From: Cyanobium sp. AMD-g
GTDB taxonomy: Bacteria; Cyanobacteriota; Cyanobacteriia; PCC-6307; Cyanobiaceae
NCBI RefSeq assembly: GCF_024346395.1
Contig: NZ_JAGQCW010000003.1
Coordinates: forward strand, 225,337 to 289,336
DNA: 64,000 bases
Direction: 5' to 3'
Notes under the pieces: generated by a model
The model's input: the letters and a program-made list of their open reading frames with translations, nothing else
What the model was told of the DNA's origin: nothing
Database searches by the model: none
Shown: in pieces, positions 50,707 to 61,132 of the stretch
Layout: the number at the start of each line of letters is the position of its first letter
Position numbering within the stretch: position 1 is the first letter of the stretch
Position numbers and translations under genes: made by a program

Positions 50707-51537
50707 CTAACCGGCCTCCCCTTCCGGCCCCAGGAAGGCGGCCAGGTCCTCACCCAGGGCCGCGGCCGCCAGTTCCAGGAAGCGGGCGCCGTCGTCGGCT
50801 GTGGCCAGGAAGGGGTCTGAGCCCATGCGGCCATCGGGATGGCGGCGGCGGAAGTCCTCGGGGCCGTGGATCGGCCCGGCCGGCGCCGCCTCGGGCAGGG
50901 GCCGCTGCTTGGCACTGAGGCTCGGCTCCAGGTGCAGGGTCAGGGCGATCTCGCTGGGGGTGGCATGGTGCCCCTCCCGCTCGCCGTAGCGATCGCGGGC
51001 CTCCCGCATCACCGGGCCGGCGGTGAACCAGTTGGCCAGACGGCAGCGCAACCGCTCGGCCCCCGGCAGGCCCCGGGCCGCGGCCGTGCCGTAGGCCTGG
51101 GCGAAGGCGGCCCGGGCGGTGGCGATGTTGCCGCCGTGGCCGTTGATCACGTAGATGCGCTCGAAACCGTGGCGCGCCAGGGAAAGCACCACGTCGTGGA
51201 GCACGGCCAGCAGGGTGGAGGGCTGCAGGCTGATGGTGCCGGCGAAGCCCAGATGGTGCTCGGCCATGCCGAAGGCCTGGGCGGGCGTCACCAGCACCCC
51301 GGTGCGACGCCCCACCTCCAGGGCCACCGCTTCGGCGGTGAGGGCGTCGGTGCCGATGGCGCCGGTGGGCCCGTGCTGCTCGGTGGAGCCCAGGGGCACG
51401 ATCACCCCGCGGCAGCGGGCCAGGTACTCCTCCACCTCGGGCCAGCTGCGCAGCTGCAGCCGGATCGCCTCGTTGCTGGCGACGGGGCCCGGAACCGTGC
51501 TGGGGGCTGGGGCGGTGCTGGGCATCGATCGGGTCAT
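50707..51537 (-). CDS. Creatininase family amidohydrolase
   Basis: A roughly 276-residue zinc/manganese amidohydrolase. Seen: VIVPLGSTEQHGPTGAIGTD (metal ligands Glu, His and Asp), GMAEHHLGFAGTISL, VINGHGGNIATARAAF, and HHATPSEIALTLHLEP with the last Glu ligand. Family reactions include creatinine hydrolysis and pterin or peptide processing (MftE-like); nothing nearby tells which. Three ATGs at 51546, 51537 and 51525 are possible starts. Confidence 0.88.
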   Translation of the reverse strand: MTRSMPSTAPAPSTVPGPVASNEAIRLQLRSWPEVEEYLARCRGVIVPLGSTEQHGPTGAIGTDALTAEAVALEVGRRTGVLVTPAQAFGMAEHHLGFAGTISLQPSTLLAVLHDVVLSLARHGFERIYVINGHGGNIATARAAFAQAYGTAAARGLPGAERLRCRLANWFTAGPVMREARDRYGEREGHHATPSEIALTLHLEPSLSAKQRPLPEAAPAGPIHGPEDFRRRHPDGRMGSDPFLATADDGARFLELAAAALGEDLAAFLGPEGEAG

Positions 51538-51595
51538 GGTGAACATGGCGGCAGGCGCCGTGCTGCCTAGGATCGACCCTATCCGCGGCGTCACG

Positions 51596-51892
51596 ATGCT
51601 GCATCGCAAGCTCGACCGATTTCGCCTGGAGCAGCGACCGGTCTGGGTCTACCTGCTCGACCAGCAGCGCTGGATCGAGCGGGCCGTTGTGGCCGAGATC
51701 GAAGGCGATCTGGTCACCCTCCGCTACGACGACGAGGATGGCGACGAGCGCCACAGCTGGGAGGAGAGCGTCCGCCTCGCCTCGATCGGGGCCGTCAGCA
51801 CCCGGCTGGCCTCGGTGAGCCGCTCCGCCGCCGCCGATGACCTGCCCACCACCGGCGACTGTCCCGAAGCCGAGCGGCTCGGGCGTCCCTGA
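51596..51892 (+). CDS. Small conserved cyanobacterial protein
   Basis: A 98-residue acidic protein: MLHRKLDRFRLEQRPVWVYL, then IEGDLVTLRYDDEDGDERHSWEESVRL, which looks like a small beta barrel of SH3/Tudor type, and a disordered tail. Divergent from the creatininase-family gene with under 60 bases between starts. No function assigned. Confidence 0.7.
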   Translation: MLHRKLDRFRLEQRPVWVYLLDQQRWIERAVVAEIEGDLVTLRYDDEDGDERHSWEESVRLASIGAVSTRLASVSRSAAADDLPTTGDCPEAERLGRP

Positions 51893-51934
51893 TCAGCCCG
51901 CCGGATTCAGTGGGCAGTGTTCAGTTGACGGTGA

Positions 51935-52072
51935 TCAGTGGGCGGTGCCGTTGCCGTCGTAGTCGTCGGTGTCGTAGTAGCCGCCCTTGGTGCCGAAGAA
52001 CAGGGTGGTGAGTACGAACAGGCCGCTGACGGCCAGCAGGACGGTGCCGAGGTTGAAGCTGGCGGTTTCCAT
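51935..52072 (-). CDS. 45-residue single-helix membrane protein, possibly NdhP-like
   Basis: A very short gene: [45 protein letters not shown]. One transmembrane helix is followed by an acidic, Tyr-rich tail. The [20 protein letters not shown] end looks strongly conserved in character and recalls a small single-helix subunit of a photosynthetic complex; NdhP of the NDH-1 complex is my best guess, from memory. The frame is complete with ATG and TGA. Confidence 0.6.
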   Translation of the reverse strand: METASFNLGTVLLAVSGLFVLTTLFFGTKGGYYDTDDYDGNGTAH

Positions 52073-52201
52073 GCGGGAAGCGTTGATCGGCGGGAGCCTG
52101 ACAGGTCAGGACTGCCGCCAGTGTGGCTCCGCCGCGCCGGGCCTGCCCCCTTCGGGCCTTCTGGGTCCGCTTCCCCGCACCATTCCCCCGCGTCGCCGCC
52201 C

Positions 52202-52864
52202 GTGAACGCCCGCGAGGCCGTCCCCCTCCCCCCGCGCTTCTTTGCCCGCCCCGCCGAGGTGGTGGCCCCCGAGCTGCTCGGCTGCCTGCTGCTGAAACGC
52301 CAGCCCGATGGGGCACTGCTGGCGGGCGTGATCGTCGAAACCGAGGCCTACTGCCAATCGGAGCCGGCCTGCCATGGCCACCGCCGCCGCAGCCCCAGCA
52401 ACGACACCCTCTTCGGCGAGCCCGGCCGCTTCTACGTGTATCTCACCTACGGGGTGAACCACTGCGTCAACGTCGTCACCGGCCGGCGCGACTGGGCCAA
52501 TGGCGTGCTGCTGCGGGCGGTCGCGCTGCCGGGGGAGCCGGAGCGGGCGGCCGCCGGGCCGGGTCTGCTGGCCCGCCGTTTCGGCCTCGACCGCGGCCAC
52601 GACGGCCTGCTGGCCGCACCGGCTTCCGGCCTCTGGCTGGCGCCCCGGCCGCCTGAGCTGGTGGCAGAGGCTGGCGAGGCGGGGGTGGTGCAGACCCAGC
52701 GCATCGGCGTGTCCCAGGGCCAGGAGCTGCCCTGGCGCTGGTATCTGCGCGCCAGCCGCAGTGTCAGCCGGCGGGCCCGGGGCGATCGCACCCCCCGCCT
52801 CGATGGGTTGGCGGCCGTGCTGGCCTCTACGGTTGGAACGTTCGATGGGAGCAGGGCGCCTTGA
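52202..52864 (+). CDS. DNA-3-methyladenine glycosylase (AAG/MPG family)
   Basis: A 220-residue base-excision-repair enzyme that removes alkylated purines. Seen: [20 protein letters not shown], the catalytic Glu in [41 protein letters not shown] and [11 protein letters not shown] 52202 begins the conserved domain. Its stop overlaps the pyrB start (TTGA), so the two are translationally coupled. Confidence 0.93.
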   Translation: MNAREAVPLPPRFFARPAEVVAPELLGCLLLKRQPDGALLAGVIVETEAYCQSEPACHGHRRRSPSNDTLFGEPGRFYVYLTYGVNHCVNVVTGRRDWANGVLLRAVALPGEPERAAAGPGLLARRFGLDRGHDGLLAAPASGLWLAPRPPELVAEAGEAGVVQTQRIGVSQGQELPWRWYLRASRSVSRRARGDRTPRLDGLAAVLASTVGTFDGSRAP

Positions 52865-53871
52865 GCGGCTGGAGTCACCGCCACGTGCTCGACCTGGCGT
52901 CCTTCTCGGTCGCCGACTTCGCCACCGTTCTGGAACTGGCCCAGCGCTTCCGGGCCCTGCCCGTGGCCGGTGCGCGCCGCTTGCCCGCCCTGCAGGGCCG
53001 GCTGATGACCAGCCTGTTCTTCGAGCCCAGCACCCGCACCCGCACCAGCTTCGAACTGGCGGCCAAGCGGCTGTCGGCCGAGGTGCAGAGCTTTTCCCCG
53101 TCCTCCAGTTCCCTCAGCAAGGGGGAAAGCCTGCTGGACACCGCCCGCACCTACGTGGCGATGGGGGCCGACATCCTGGTGGTGCGCCACCGCTGCACCG
53201 GTGTGCCCCACAGCCTGGCCCGCGACCTGGATCGCTGTGGCGAACGGGTGTCCGTGCTCAACGCCGGTGATGGCCTGCACAGCCATCCCAGCCAGGGCCT
53301 GCTCGACCTCTTCACCCTGGCGCGCCACTTCTCCCCCGAGGCCCCCACCCCCGAGAGCCTGCGGGGCCGCCGCATCGTCATCGTCGGCGACGTGCTCCAT
53401 TCCCGGGTGGCCCGCTCCAACCTCTGGGCCCTCACCGCCTGCGGCGCCGATGTCGTGCTCTGCGGTCCGCCGACGTTGCTGCCCGACTGTTTCGCCGACT
53501 TCGTGCTGGCGCCGCCGCCGGGGCAGGCCGCCGATCCGGTGGCCATCCGGGGCCGGGTGCAGGTGGAGCGCCGGCTGGAGCAGGCCCTGCCCGGGGCCGA
53601 TGCGGTGATGACCCTGCGCCTGCAGAAGGAGCGGATGCAGCAGCACCTGCTCACCAGCCTGGACACCTATCACCGCCAGTACGGCCTCAGCCACCGGCGC
53701 CTCGCCCTCTGCGGCGATGGGGTGCCGGTGCTGCACCCCGGCCCGGTGAACCGGGGGGTGGAGATCGCCGGCGAGCTGCTGGATGATGCCGGCCGCTGTC
53801 TGGTGGAGGAGCAGGTCCGCAACGGCATCCCGACCCGCATGGCCTTGCTGTATCTGCTCGCCGCCACCTGA
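52861..53871 (+). CDS. pyrB: Aspartate carbamoyltransferase catalytic subunit
   Basis: A 336-residue enzyme for the second step of pyrimidine synthesis. Seen: [19 protein letters not shown] (carbamoyl phosphate loop), [39 protein letters not shown] and the C-terminal [16 protein letters not shown] 52861 is used as start; it overlaps the glycosylase stop. No pyrI regulatory gene follows. Confidence 0.96.
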   Translation: MSGWSHRHVLDLASFSVADFATVLELAQRFRALPVAGARRLPALQGRLMTSLFFEPSTRTRTSFELAAKRLSAEVQSFSPSSSSLSKGESLLDTARTYVAMGADILVVRHRCTGVPHSLARDLDRCGERVSVLNAGDGLHSHPSQGLLDLFTLARHFSPEAPTPESLRGRRIVIVGDVLHSRVARSNLWALTACGADVVLCGPPTLLPDCFADFVLAPPPGQAADPVAIRGRVQVERRLEQALPGADAVMTLRLQKERMQQHLLTSLDTYHRQYGLSHRRLALCGDGVPVLHPGPVNRGVEIAGELLDDAGRCLVEEQVRNGIPTRMALLYLLAAT

Positions 53872-53879
53872 GGCACGCC

Positions 53880-54266
53880 TCAGAGCAGCTTGAAACCATC
53901 CAGCAGCAGTCCGTAGAGCAGCCCCATGCGGGCCATGTCGAGCACCTGCAGCCGTAGTTTCAGGGGTTGGCTCAGCAGCTTTCTGCGCAGACGGGCCGCC
54001 AGCTCGATGGCCAGCACACAGACCAGGGCCCCGAGGGGATCAAACAGGGACAGGGCGCCGGTGATCGAGCCGATGCCGCCGCCGACCACGAATCCGCTCA
54101 GCAGCACGATCAGCAGCAGGGAAAGGCGCCGCCAGGGATTCTGCGCCCAGGCCTCCAGCAGGTTGCCCGACTGGGTGATGCGCTGCTGGAATCGTGTCTG
54201 CTGGAAGCGGGGAGGCAATGGTGGAAACCTGCCGCTGTTGAGAAGGGGGAGCAGGGGGCTCAACAC
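53880..54266 (-). CDS. DUF565 / Ycf20 family membrane protein
   Basis: A 128-residue protein with three hydrophobic segments (LSLLLIVLLSGFVVGGGIGS, LGALVCVLAIELAARL, MGLLYGLLLDGFKLL). The pattern NPWRRLSLLLI ... MARMGLLYGLLLDGFKL is the DUF565/Ycf20 signature shared by cyanobacteria and plastids. In plants Ycf20-like proteins affect photoprotection; bacterial role unknown. GTG 54266 is used as start. Convergent with pyrB. Confidence 0.8.
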   Translation of the reverse strand: MLSPLLPLLNSGRFPPLPPRFQQTRFQQRITQSGNLLEAWAQNPWRRLSLLLIVLLSGFVVGGGIGSITGALSLFDPLGALVCVLAIELAARLRRKLLSQPLKLRLQVLDMARMGLLYGLLLDGFKLL

Positions 54267-54386
54267 CCAAGGGTGAAAAGCCTCTGGCGGTGATCCCCAT
54301 CACCCGGCCCAAACCCTGCGACCTCAGGTCTACACCATCTCTGGCGTCTTGACAGCATTTTCCCCCCACCGATAGGGGATACCAAT

Positions 54387-54413
54387 AAAAAAGCCCGAGG
54401 CCAAGGCCCGGGC
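54387..54413 (-). terminator. Rho-independent terminator after the 54536 gene
   Basis: On the minus strand GCCCGGGCC-TT-GGCCTCGGGC forms a 9-bp stem with one bulged base, followed directly by TTTTTT (complement of 54387-54392). It ends the leftward transcript of the small genes starting at 54951 and 54733. Confidence 0.85.
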
Positions 54414-54535
54414 GGGTGATGGGGACGACACCAGCAAACCAAGCTCTTCGGGCTCGGGCAAGGGGGGGCAGCCGCTGACCGGAGCGTCCCTGCGGGGGCT
54501 TGACGCCCGGGGTGATCGATCTCAGACGTCGCGCT

Positions 54536-54733
54536 TCAACCGTCCCCGTCCTTCTTGCGGGAGCCCTTGCCCTCCAGCAACTCCAGCAGGGCCTCCATCT
54601 GGGCCATCACACCCCGCACCTCGCCGGCCTCGGGCAGCAGGCCATCTTCCATCACGCCCTGGTGCATCTCACGCAGCTCCTGTCGGATGTAGCGCAGATG
54701 ACTGACAACCTGTTCTCGTTTGGACTGCGACAT
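54536..54733 (-). CDS. Small conserved cyanobacterial protein, coiled coil
   Basis: A 65-residue, fully helical protein (MSQSKREQVVSHLRYIRQEL, REMHQGVMEDGLLPEAGEVR, GVMAQMEALLELLEGK) with a Lys/Asp-rich tail. The compact frame, an intact start and stop, and the terminator 120 bases downstream support it as a real gene. Function unknown. Confidence 0.65.
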   Translation of the reverse strand: MSQSKREQVVSHLRYIRQELREMHQGVMEDGLLPEAGEVRGVMAQMEALLELLEGKGSRKKDGDG

Positions 54734-54777
54734 CGAACGGGCCCCTGATCAACCCCCTCTTTTACCCCATCGCCGTC

Positions 54778-54951
54778 TCACTTCCGTCCGAAACGCTCCT
54801 TGGCCTGCTCGTAGAAGGCCAGATCCACACCATCCAGGCCGGCTTCACGGGCCATGGATTCGATCCGCCGGCGAATGATCGGCCGCACCACGAAGGGGAT
54901 CTCCTTGAGGCTGGCTTCCGCGTCGCTGCTCCAGTTCATCGCTGCGGACAT
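54778..54951 (-). CDS. PCP_red / protochlorophyllide-reductase-subunit-like domain protein
   Basis: A 57-residue protein that is essentially one domain: WSSDAEASLKEIPFVVRPII, RRRIESMAREAGLDGVDLAF, YEQAKERFGRK. This matches the small helical domain found at the C-terminus of light-independent protochlorophyllide reductase subunit B and as free proteins in cyanobacteria. Whether it acts in chlorophyll synthesis when alone is not known. ATG 54951 or 54939 could start it. Confidence 0.8.
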   Translation of the reverse strand: MSAAMNWSSDAEASLKEIPFVVRPIIRRRIESMAREAGLDGVDLAFYEQAKERFGRK

Positions 54952-55019
54952 GGGGGTCTGGTGCTGGCCGGCGATGACATCCGGGCTGGGGGACCCCTGC
55001 CTGCGGCCAGAATGGTGGA

Positions 55020-55092
55020 TGGAGAATAGGGGACTCGAACCCCTGACCTCTGCGGTGCGATCGCAGCGCTCTACCAGCTGAGCTAATTCCCC
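55020..55092 (-). tRNA. tRNA-Ala (anticodon CGC)
   Basis: Minus-strand acceptor GGGGAAT pairs with ATTCTCC, giving the G3-U70 pair that identifies alanine tRNA. D arm AGCTCAGCTGGTAGAGC, anticodon stem-loop CTGCG-ATCGCAC-CGCAG with CGC, T arm AGGGGTTCGAGTCCCCT. 73 bases; CCA not encoded. Confidence 0.95.
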
Positions 55093-55138
55093 TTCGATCG
55101 CCATTATCACCACCCCGTCCCCCTTCTCGGCCGCCACC

Positions 55139-55357
55139 TTGGTTGATTCCAGCCTGTCCATCACCCCCGAGCGGCTCGCGGCCTTCGACGACGCGTCCAT
55201 CGCCGAACTGGCCCGTCGCCTCGAGGAGGACGACTACCCGACACCGTTCGCTGGCCTCGCCGACTGGCACCTGCTGCGGGCCCTGGCGATCCACCGACCC
55301 GACCTGATCCAGCCCTACGTCCATCTGGTGGATCAGGAACCGTTCGATGAGGAGTGA
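55139..55357 (+). CDS. DUF2555 family protein
   Basis: A 72-residue cyanobacterial protein with ITPERLAAFDDASIAELARR, LEEDDYPTPFAGLADWHLLR and ALAIHRPDLIQPYVHLVD, the DUF2555 pattern. TTG 55139 is the only reasonable start before the conserved part. Overlaps coaBC by 11 bases, so they are probably cotranscribed. Function unknown. Confidence 0.8.
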   Translation: MVDSSLSITPERLAAFDDASIAELARRLEEDDYPTPFAGLADWHLLRALAIHRPDLIQPYVHLVDQEPFDEE

Positions 55358-56645
55358 GACCCAGCCGGTCTCCCTTGAGGGCCCCAGCGATCCGCTCGCC
55401 GGGCGGCGGGTGCTGGTCCTGATCAGCGGCAGTATCGCGGCGGTCAAGCTGCCCCTGCTGGTCAGCGCGCTCGTGCAGCGGGGCGCCCTGGTGCGCTGTG
55501 TGCTCAGCCCCAGCGCCGAGCGGTTGGTGAGCGCCGTGGCCCTGGCAAGCCTCAGCCGTGCCCCCTGCCACGTCGAGTCCGACCAGTGGAGCCACCGGGC
55601 GGCCCGGCCCCTGCACATCGAGCTGGCCGAGTGGGCCGAGGTGGTGCTGCTGGCTCCCCTCAGTGCCACCAGCCTGGCCCGCTGGGTGCATGGCCTGGCC
55701 GACACCCTGCTGGCCAGCACCCTGATCGCCTGCGAGGCCCCCGTGCTGGCCGCCCCGGCCATGAACAGCGCCATGTGGGCCGCCCCGGCGGTGCGTCGCA
55801 ACTGGCGGGAGCTGCAGGGCTGGGAGCGGGTGCTGCCCCTGGAGCCGGGCAGCGGCCTGCTCGCCTGCGACCGGGTCGGAGATGGCCGCATGGCCGCCCC
55901 GGAGCTGCTGCTGCTGGCGCTGGAGTCGCTGCTGGTGGCCGGCTGCCGCCGCGACTGGCGGGGGCGCCGCCTGCTGGTGAGTGCCGGCCCCACCCGGGAG
56001 CCCCTGGATCCGGCCCGTTGCCTCACCAACCCCAGCACCGGCCGCATGGGCGTGCTGCTGGCCCAGGCCGCCCGCCTGCGCGGCGCCACCGTCGATCTGG
56101 TGCATGGTCCGCTGGCGGTCGATCCGGCCTGGCTGGAGGGCCTGCAGTGCCACGCCGTCGTCACGGCGGCCGAGATGGAAGCGGCGCTGGAGCGGCTGCA
56201 GGGCGGTGCCGATGCCATCGCCATGGCCGCCGCCGTCGCCGACCACCGCCGCCGCGCCCCGCAGGCCGCCAAGCTCCCAAAGCAGGCCCTGGCGGAGGCG
56301 CTTCGCAGCGAATGGGAGGCGGTGCCCGATCTGCTGGCGGGCCTGGTGCAACGCCGTCCGCCGGCTCAGGCGATCCTGGGGTTCGCGGCCCAGAGCGGCG
56401 AGGTGCTCCAGGAGGCACAGGCCAAGTTCGCACGCAAAGGCTGCGACCTGCTGTTCGCCAATCCGATCGATCGCGCCGGTGCGGGGTTCGGGGCCGCCAG
56501 CAACGAGGGCTGGCTGCTCGGCCCCAGGGAGCGGCAGCGCCACTTCGGCCCCACCGGCAAACTGGCCCTGGCCCACGCGCTGCTGTCGGCGCTGGCCGAG
56601 GCGATGGCGCTCAGGGCTCCGGTTCAGGCGACAGCAGATCCATGA
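55347..56645 (+). CDS. coaBC: Phosphopantothenoylcysteine synthetase/decarboxylase
   Basis: A 432-residue bifunctional enzyme of coenzyme A synthesis. N-terminal flavin-dependent decarboxylase (CoaC): VLVLISGSIAAVKLPLLVSA, LLAPLSATSLARWVHGLADT and LAAPAMNSAMW (substrate loop PxMNxxMW). C-terminal synthetase (CoaB): RRLLVSAGPTREPLDPARCL, TNPSTGRMG and AMAAAVADHRR. The usual KxK-type motif is represented by KLPKQ. Complete; its last 35 bases overlap the convergent small gene. Confidence 0.94.
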   Translation: MRSETQPVSLEGPSDPLAGRRVLVLISGSIAAVKLPLLVSALVQRGALVRCVLSPSAERLVSAVALASLSRAPCHVESDQWSHRAARPLHIELAEWAEVVLLAPLSATSLARWVHGLADTLLASTLIACEAPVLAAPAMNSAMWAAPAVRRNWRELQGWERVLPLEPGSGLLACDRVGDGRMAAPELLLLALESLLVAGCRRDWRGRRLLVSAGPTREPLDPARCLTNPSTGRMGVLLAQAARLRGATVDLVHGPLAVDPAWLEGLQCHAVVTAAEMEAALERLQGGADAIAMAAAVADHRRRAPQAAKLPKQALAEALRSEWEAVPDLLAGLVQRRPPAQAILGFAAQSGEVLQEAQAKFARKGCDLLFANPIDRAGAGFGAASNEGWLLGPRERQRHFGPTGKLALAHALLSALAEAMALRAPVQATADP

Positions 56646-56949
56646 ACGTGCGCAGCTGCAGCCGCGGGATGTAGGGCCAGCCGCCGCTGCTTTCCATCTC
56701 GGAAAGCAGGGTGAACAGGCCGTTGCGGTCGCTGGGGAGGCTGTTGCGGAAGGGGCCGTCCTGGATGCTGCGGTGCAGGTGTTCGATGCGACGCAGAAGG
56801 TCAAGCAGGGCTTCGGGCTCCTGGGCGCGCTGTTCGGCGATCCGGAGCAGGGCGTCGAGGGGCTCCTGGAGATCGGGGGCGGCCTGTGCTGGGGACGGCG
56901 GCGCCAAGGGCGTGGAGTCGTCGATCGGGTGGGTGCGGCTCAGGGACAT
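56611..56949 (-). CDS. Small conserved cyanobacterial protein
   Basis: A 112-residue protein: a Pro-rich N-terminus, a helical middle (LDALLRIAEQRAQEPEALLD, LLRRIEHLHRSIQDGPFRNS) and the C-terminus LFTLLSEMESSGGWPYIPRL, QLRTFMDLL. Similar helical proteins without assigned function occur upstream of psbO in picocyanobacteria. Divergent from psbO; overlaps the coaBC 3' end by 35 bases. Confidence 0.65.
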   Translation of the reverse strand: MSLSRTHPIDDSTPLAPPSPAQAAPDLQEPLDALLRIAEQRAQEPEALLDLLRRIEHLHRSIQDGPFRNSLPSDRNGLFTLLSEMESSGGWPYIPRLQLRTFMDLLSPEPEP

Positions 56950-57061
56950 CGTCCTCTCATACAGGTTGTTGAGAGCCCACGCAAGCCGCCTGGAATGGGT
57001 GTTTTGCACCGGTAGGATCCCGGCCAGCCCAGTTCCCGTTCCGTCTCTGCGGCTTCTCCCC

Positions 57062-57874
57062 ATGCGTTTCCGTCCCCTGCTGGCCCTCGTGCTGGCTCTG
57101 TGCCTGACCCTGGTGTCCGCATGCAGCGGCGGGGCCAAGGCCGTTGATCGGGCCAATCTCACCTACGAAGACATCCACAACACCGGCCTGGCCAACGACT
57201 GCCCGACCCTGCCTGATTCCGCCCGCGGCACGATCTCCCTGGATCCGTCGGCCCGTTACCAGCTGAAGGAGATCTGCATGCACCCCTCCGAGGTCTTCGT
57301 GAAGGGGGAGCCCGCCAACAAGCGCCAGGAGGCCCAGTTCGTCGCCGGCAAGATCCTCACCCGCTTCACCTCCAGCCTTGATCAGGTCTATGGCGATCTC
57401 GCCGTGACAGCGGACGGCCTCAGCTTCAAGGAGCTCGGTGGCATCGACTTCCAGCCGATCACCGTGCTGCTGCCCGGTGGCGAGGAGGTGCCCTTCACCT
57501 TCTCCAGCAAGGAGTTGCTGGCCTCCTCCGATGGCACGTCGTTCTCCACCAGCACCGATCTGAAGGGCAAGTACCGCGCCCCCAGCTACCGCACCAGCAA
57601 CTTCCTGGATCCCAAGGGCCGGGGCCTCACCACTGGCTACAGCAGCGCCGTGGGTCTGGTGCCCGCCGGTGATGAGTTCAGCGGGGAAACCGTCAAGCGC
57701 TACGTGGATGGCACCGGCACCATGGACCTCTCGATCACCAAGGTGGATCCCAGCACCGGGGAGTTCGCCGGCGTGTTCACCGCCATTCAGCCCTCCGACA
57801 CCGACATGGGCACCAAGGCCGTCGTCGACGTCAAGATCACCGGCGAGCTCTACGGCCGTCTCGAGCAGGTCTGA
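57062..57874 (+). CDS. psbO: Photosystem II manganese-stabilising protein PsbO
   Basis: A 270-residue lumenal extrinsic subunit that stabilises the oxygen-evolving Mn cluster. Lipobox-containing signal (LTLVSACSGG, Cys at 21), then LTYEDIHNTGLANDCPTL, the disulfide pair in NDCPTL and KEICMHP, and KGKYRAPSYRTSNFLDPKGR and GLTTGYSSAVGLVP, which bind the PSII core. Followed by a strong terminator, so it is probably monocistronic. The about 110-base leader holds the promoter. Confidence 0.97.
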   Translation: MRFRPLLALVLALCLTLVSACSGGAKAVDRANLTYEDIHNTGLANDCPTLPDSARGTISLDPSARYQLKEICMHPSEVFVKGEPANKRQEAQFVAGKILTRFTSSLDQVYGDLAVTADGLSFKELGGIDFQPITVLLPGGEEVPFTFSSKELLASSDGTSFSTSTDLKGKYRAPSYRTSNFLDPKGRGLTTGYSSAVGLVPAGDEFSGETVKRYVDGTGTMDLSITKVDPSTGEFAGVFTAIQPSDTDMGTKAVVDVKITGELYGRLEQV

Positions 57875-57917
57875 AGACGCGGGCCGGAGATTCCAGCCCA
57901 GCTCCAGCCATTCACCG

Positions 57918-57940
57918 AAGGGGCCTGAGGGCCCCTTTTT
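57918..57940 (+). terminator. Rho-independent terminator of psbO
   Basis: AAGGGGCC-TGAG-GGCCCCTT with a following T tract (TTTTT), 43 bases after the psbO stop. An 8-bp G+C-rich stem and 4-base loop make this a textbook intrinsic terminator. Confidence 0.92.
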
Positions 57941-58002
57941 CATGGCCGAGCGCCGGTCTGGGAGGATGGATCGAATCCCCTGTGACGCCCCGGCCCGTCG
58001 CC

Positions 58003-59172
58003 ATGACGCTCGCCAATACCGCCCATCACTCCGATCTGATCGCCCCCCATGGCGGCAGCCTCGTCGATCTGATGGTGCCGACCGACCACCGGGACGGGGT
58101 GCGTGCCGCGGTGGACCGGGTGGTGGACTGCAGTCACCGCAACGCCTGCGACGTGGAGCTGCTGATCGTGGGTGGCTTCTCGCCCCTGCGCGGCTTCATG
58201 CACCAGGAGGATTACGAGGCGGTGGTGGCGGGCCACCGCACCACCAGCGGTCTGCTGTTCGGCCTGCCGATCGTCTTCGACACCGACGACGGCAGCATCG
58301 CCGTGGGCGAGCGGCTGCTGCTCACCTACCAGGGGCAGGACCTGGCTGTCCTCACCGTGGAGAGCCGCTGGGAGCCGGACAAGGTGGTCGAGGCCAAAGG
58401 CTGCTACGGCACCACCTCCCTGGAGCACCCGGCGGTGCGCATGATCGCCACCGAGCGGGGCCGCTACTACCTGGGCGGACGCCTCCAGGGTCTGGCCCTG
58501 CCCGAGAGGGTGTTCCCCTGCAGCACGCCCGCTGAGGTGCGCGCCACCCTGCCGGCGGGCGAGGACGTGGTGGCCTTCCAGTGCCGCAACCCCATCCACC
58601 GGGCCCACTACGAACTGTTCACCCGGGCCCTCGAGGCCCCCAACGTCAGCAAGGGCGCGGTGGTGCTGGTCCACCCCACCTGCGGCCCCACCCAGGAGGA
58701 CGACATCGCCGGTGAGGTGCGCTTCGCCACCTATGAGCGTCTGGCGGCTGAGGTGGCCAACCCCCGCATCCGCTGGGCCTACCTCCCCTATGCGATGCAC
58801 ATGGCCGGCCCGCGCGAGGCCCTGCAGCACATGATCATCCGCAAGAACTACGGCTGCACCCACTTCATCATCGGCCGCGACATGGCGGGCTGCAAATCGT
58901 CCCTGACCGGGGAGGATTTCTATGGCCCCTACGAGGCCCAGGACTTCGCCCGCGACCAGGCCACCGAACTCGGCATGGAAACCGTGCCGTCGCTCAACCT
59001 CGTGTACACCGAGGAGGAGGGCTACGTCACCGCCGAGCATGCCCAGGCCCGGGGGCTGCACATCCGCAAGCTGAGCGGCACCCAGTTCCGCCAGATGCTG
59101 CGCGGCGGCGAAGAGATCCCAGAATGGTTCGCCTTCCGTAGCGTGGTGGAGGTGCTCAGGGCCGCAGCCTGA
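58003..59172 (+). CDS. sat: Sulfate adenylyltransferase (ATP sulfurylase)
   Basis: A 389-residue enzyme that makes APS from sulfate and ATP, the first step of sulfate assimilation. Seen: the VELLIVGGFSPLRGFMHQED loop, QCRNPIHRAHYELFTRALE (QxRNPxHxxH active site), VHPTCGPTQEDDI, FIIGRDMAGCKS and KLSGTQFRQMLRGGEEIPEW. The monomeric cyanobacterial type. ATG 58003 is preferred; GTG 57982 is possible. Confidence 0.95.
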   Translation: MTLANTAHHSDLIAPHGGSLVDLMVPTDHRDGVRAAVDRVVDCSHRNACDVELLIVGGFSPLRGFMHQEDYEAVVAGHRTTSGLLFGLPIVFDTDDGSIAVGERLLLTYQGQDLAVLTVESRWEPDKVVEAKGCYGTTSLEHPAVRMIATERGRYYLGGRLQGLALPERVFPCSTPAEVRATLPAGEDVVAFQCRNPIHRAHYELFTRALEAPNVSKGAVVLVHPTCGPTQEDDIAGEVRFATYERLAAEVANPRIRWAYLPYAMHMAGPREALQHMIIRKNYGCTHFIIGRDMAGCKSSLTGEDFYGPYEAQDFARDQATELGMETVPSLNLVYTEEEGYVTAEHAQARGLHIRKLSGTQFRQMLRGGEEIPEWFAFRSVVEVLRAAA

Positions 59173-59238
59173 GCCCCGTCCGCCACCGGACACCGTTTAA
59201 CATTCTGTTACTTTCATCCTCATACTGGAGACAGGGCC

Positions 59239-61083
<1,845 letters not shown>

Positions 61084-61132
61084 GCCTCCCAGCGACTCCC
61101 TGATCGCGTCCCTGCACCACCAGCCCCTGCTG

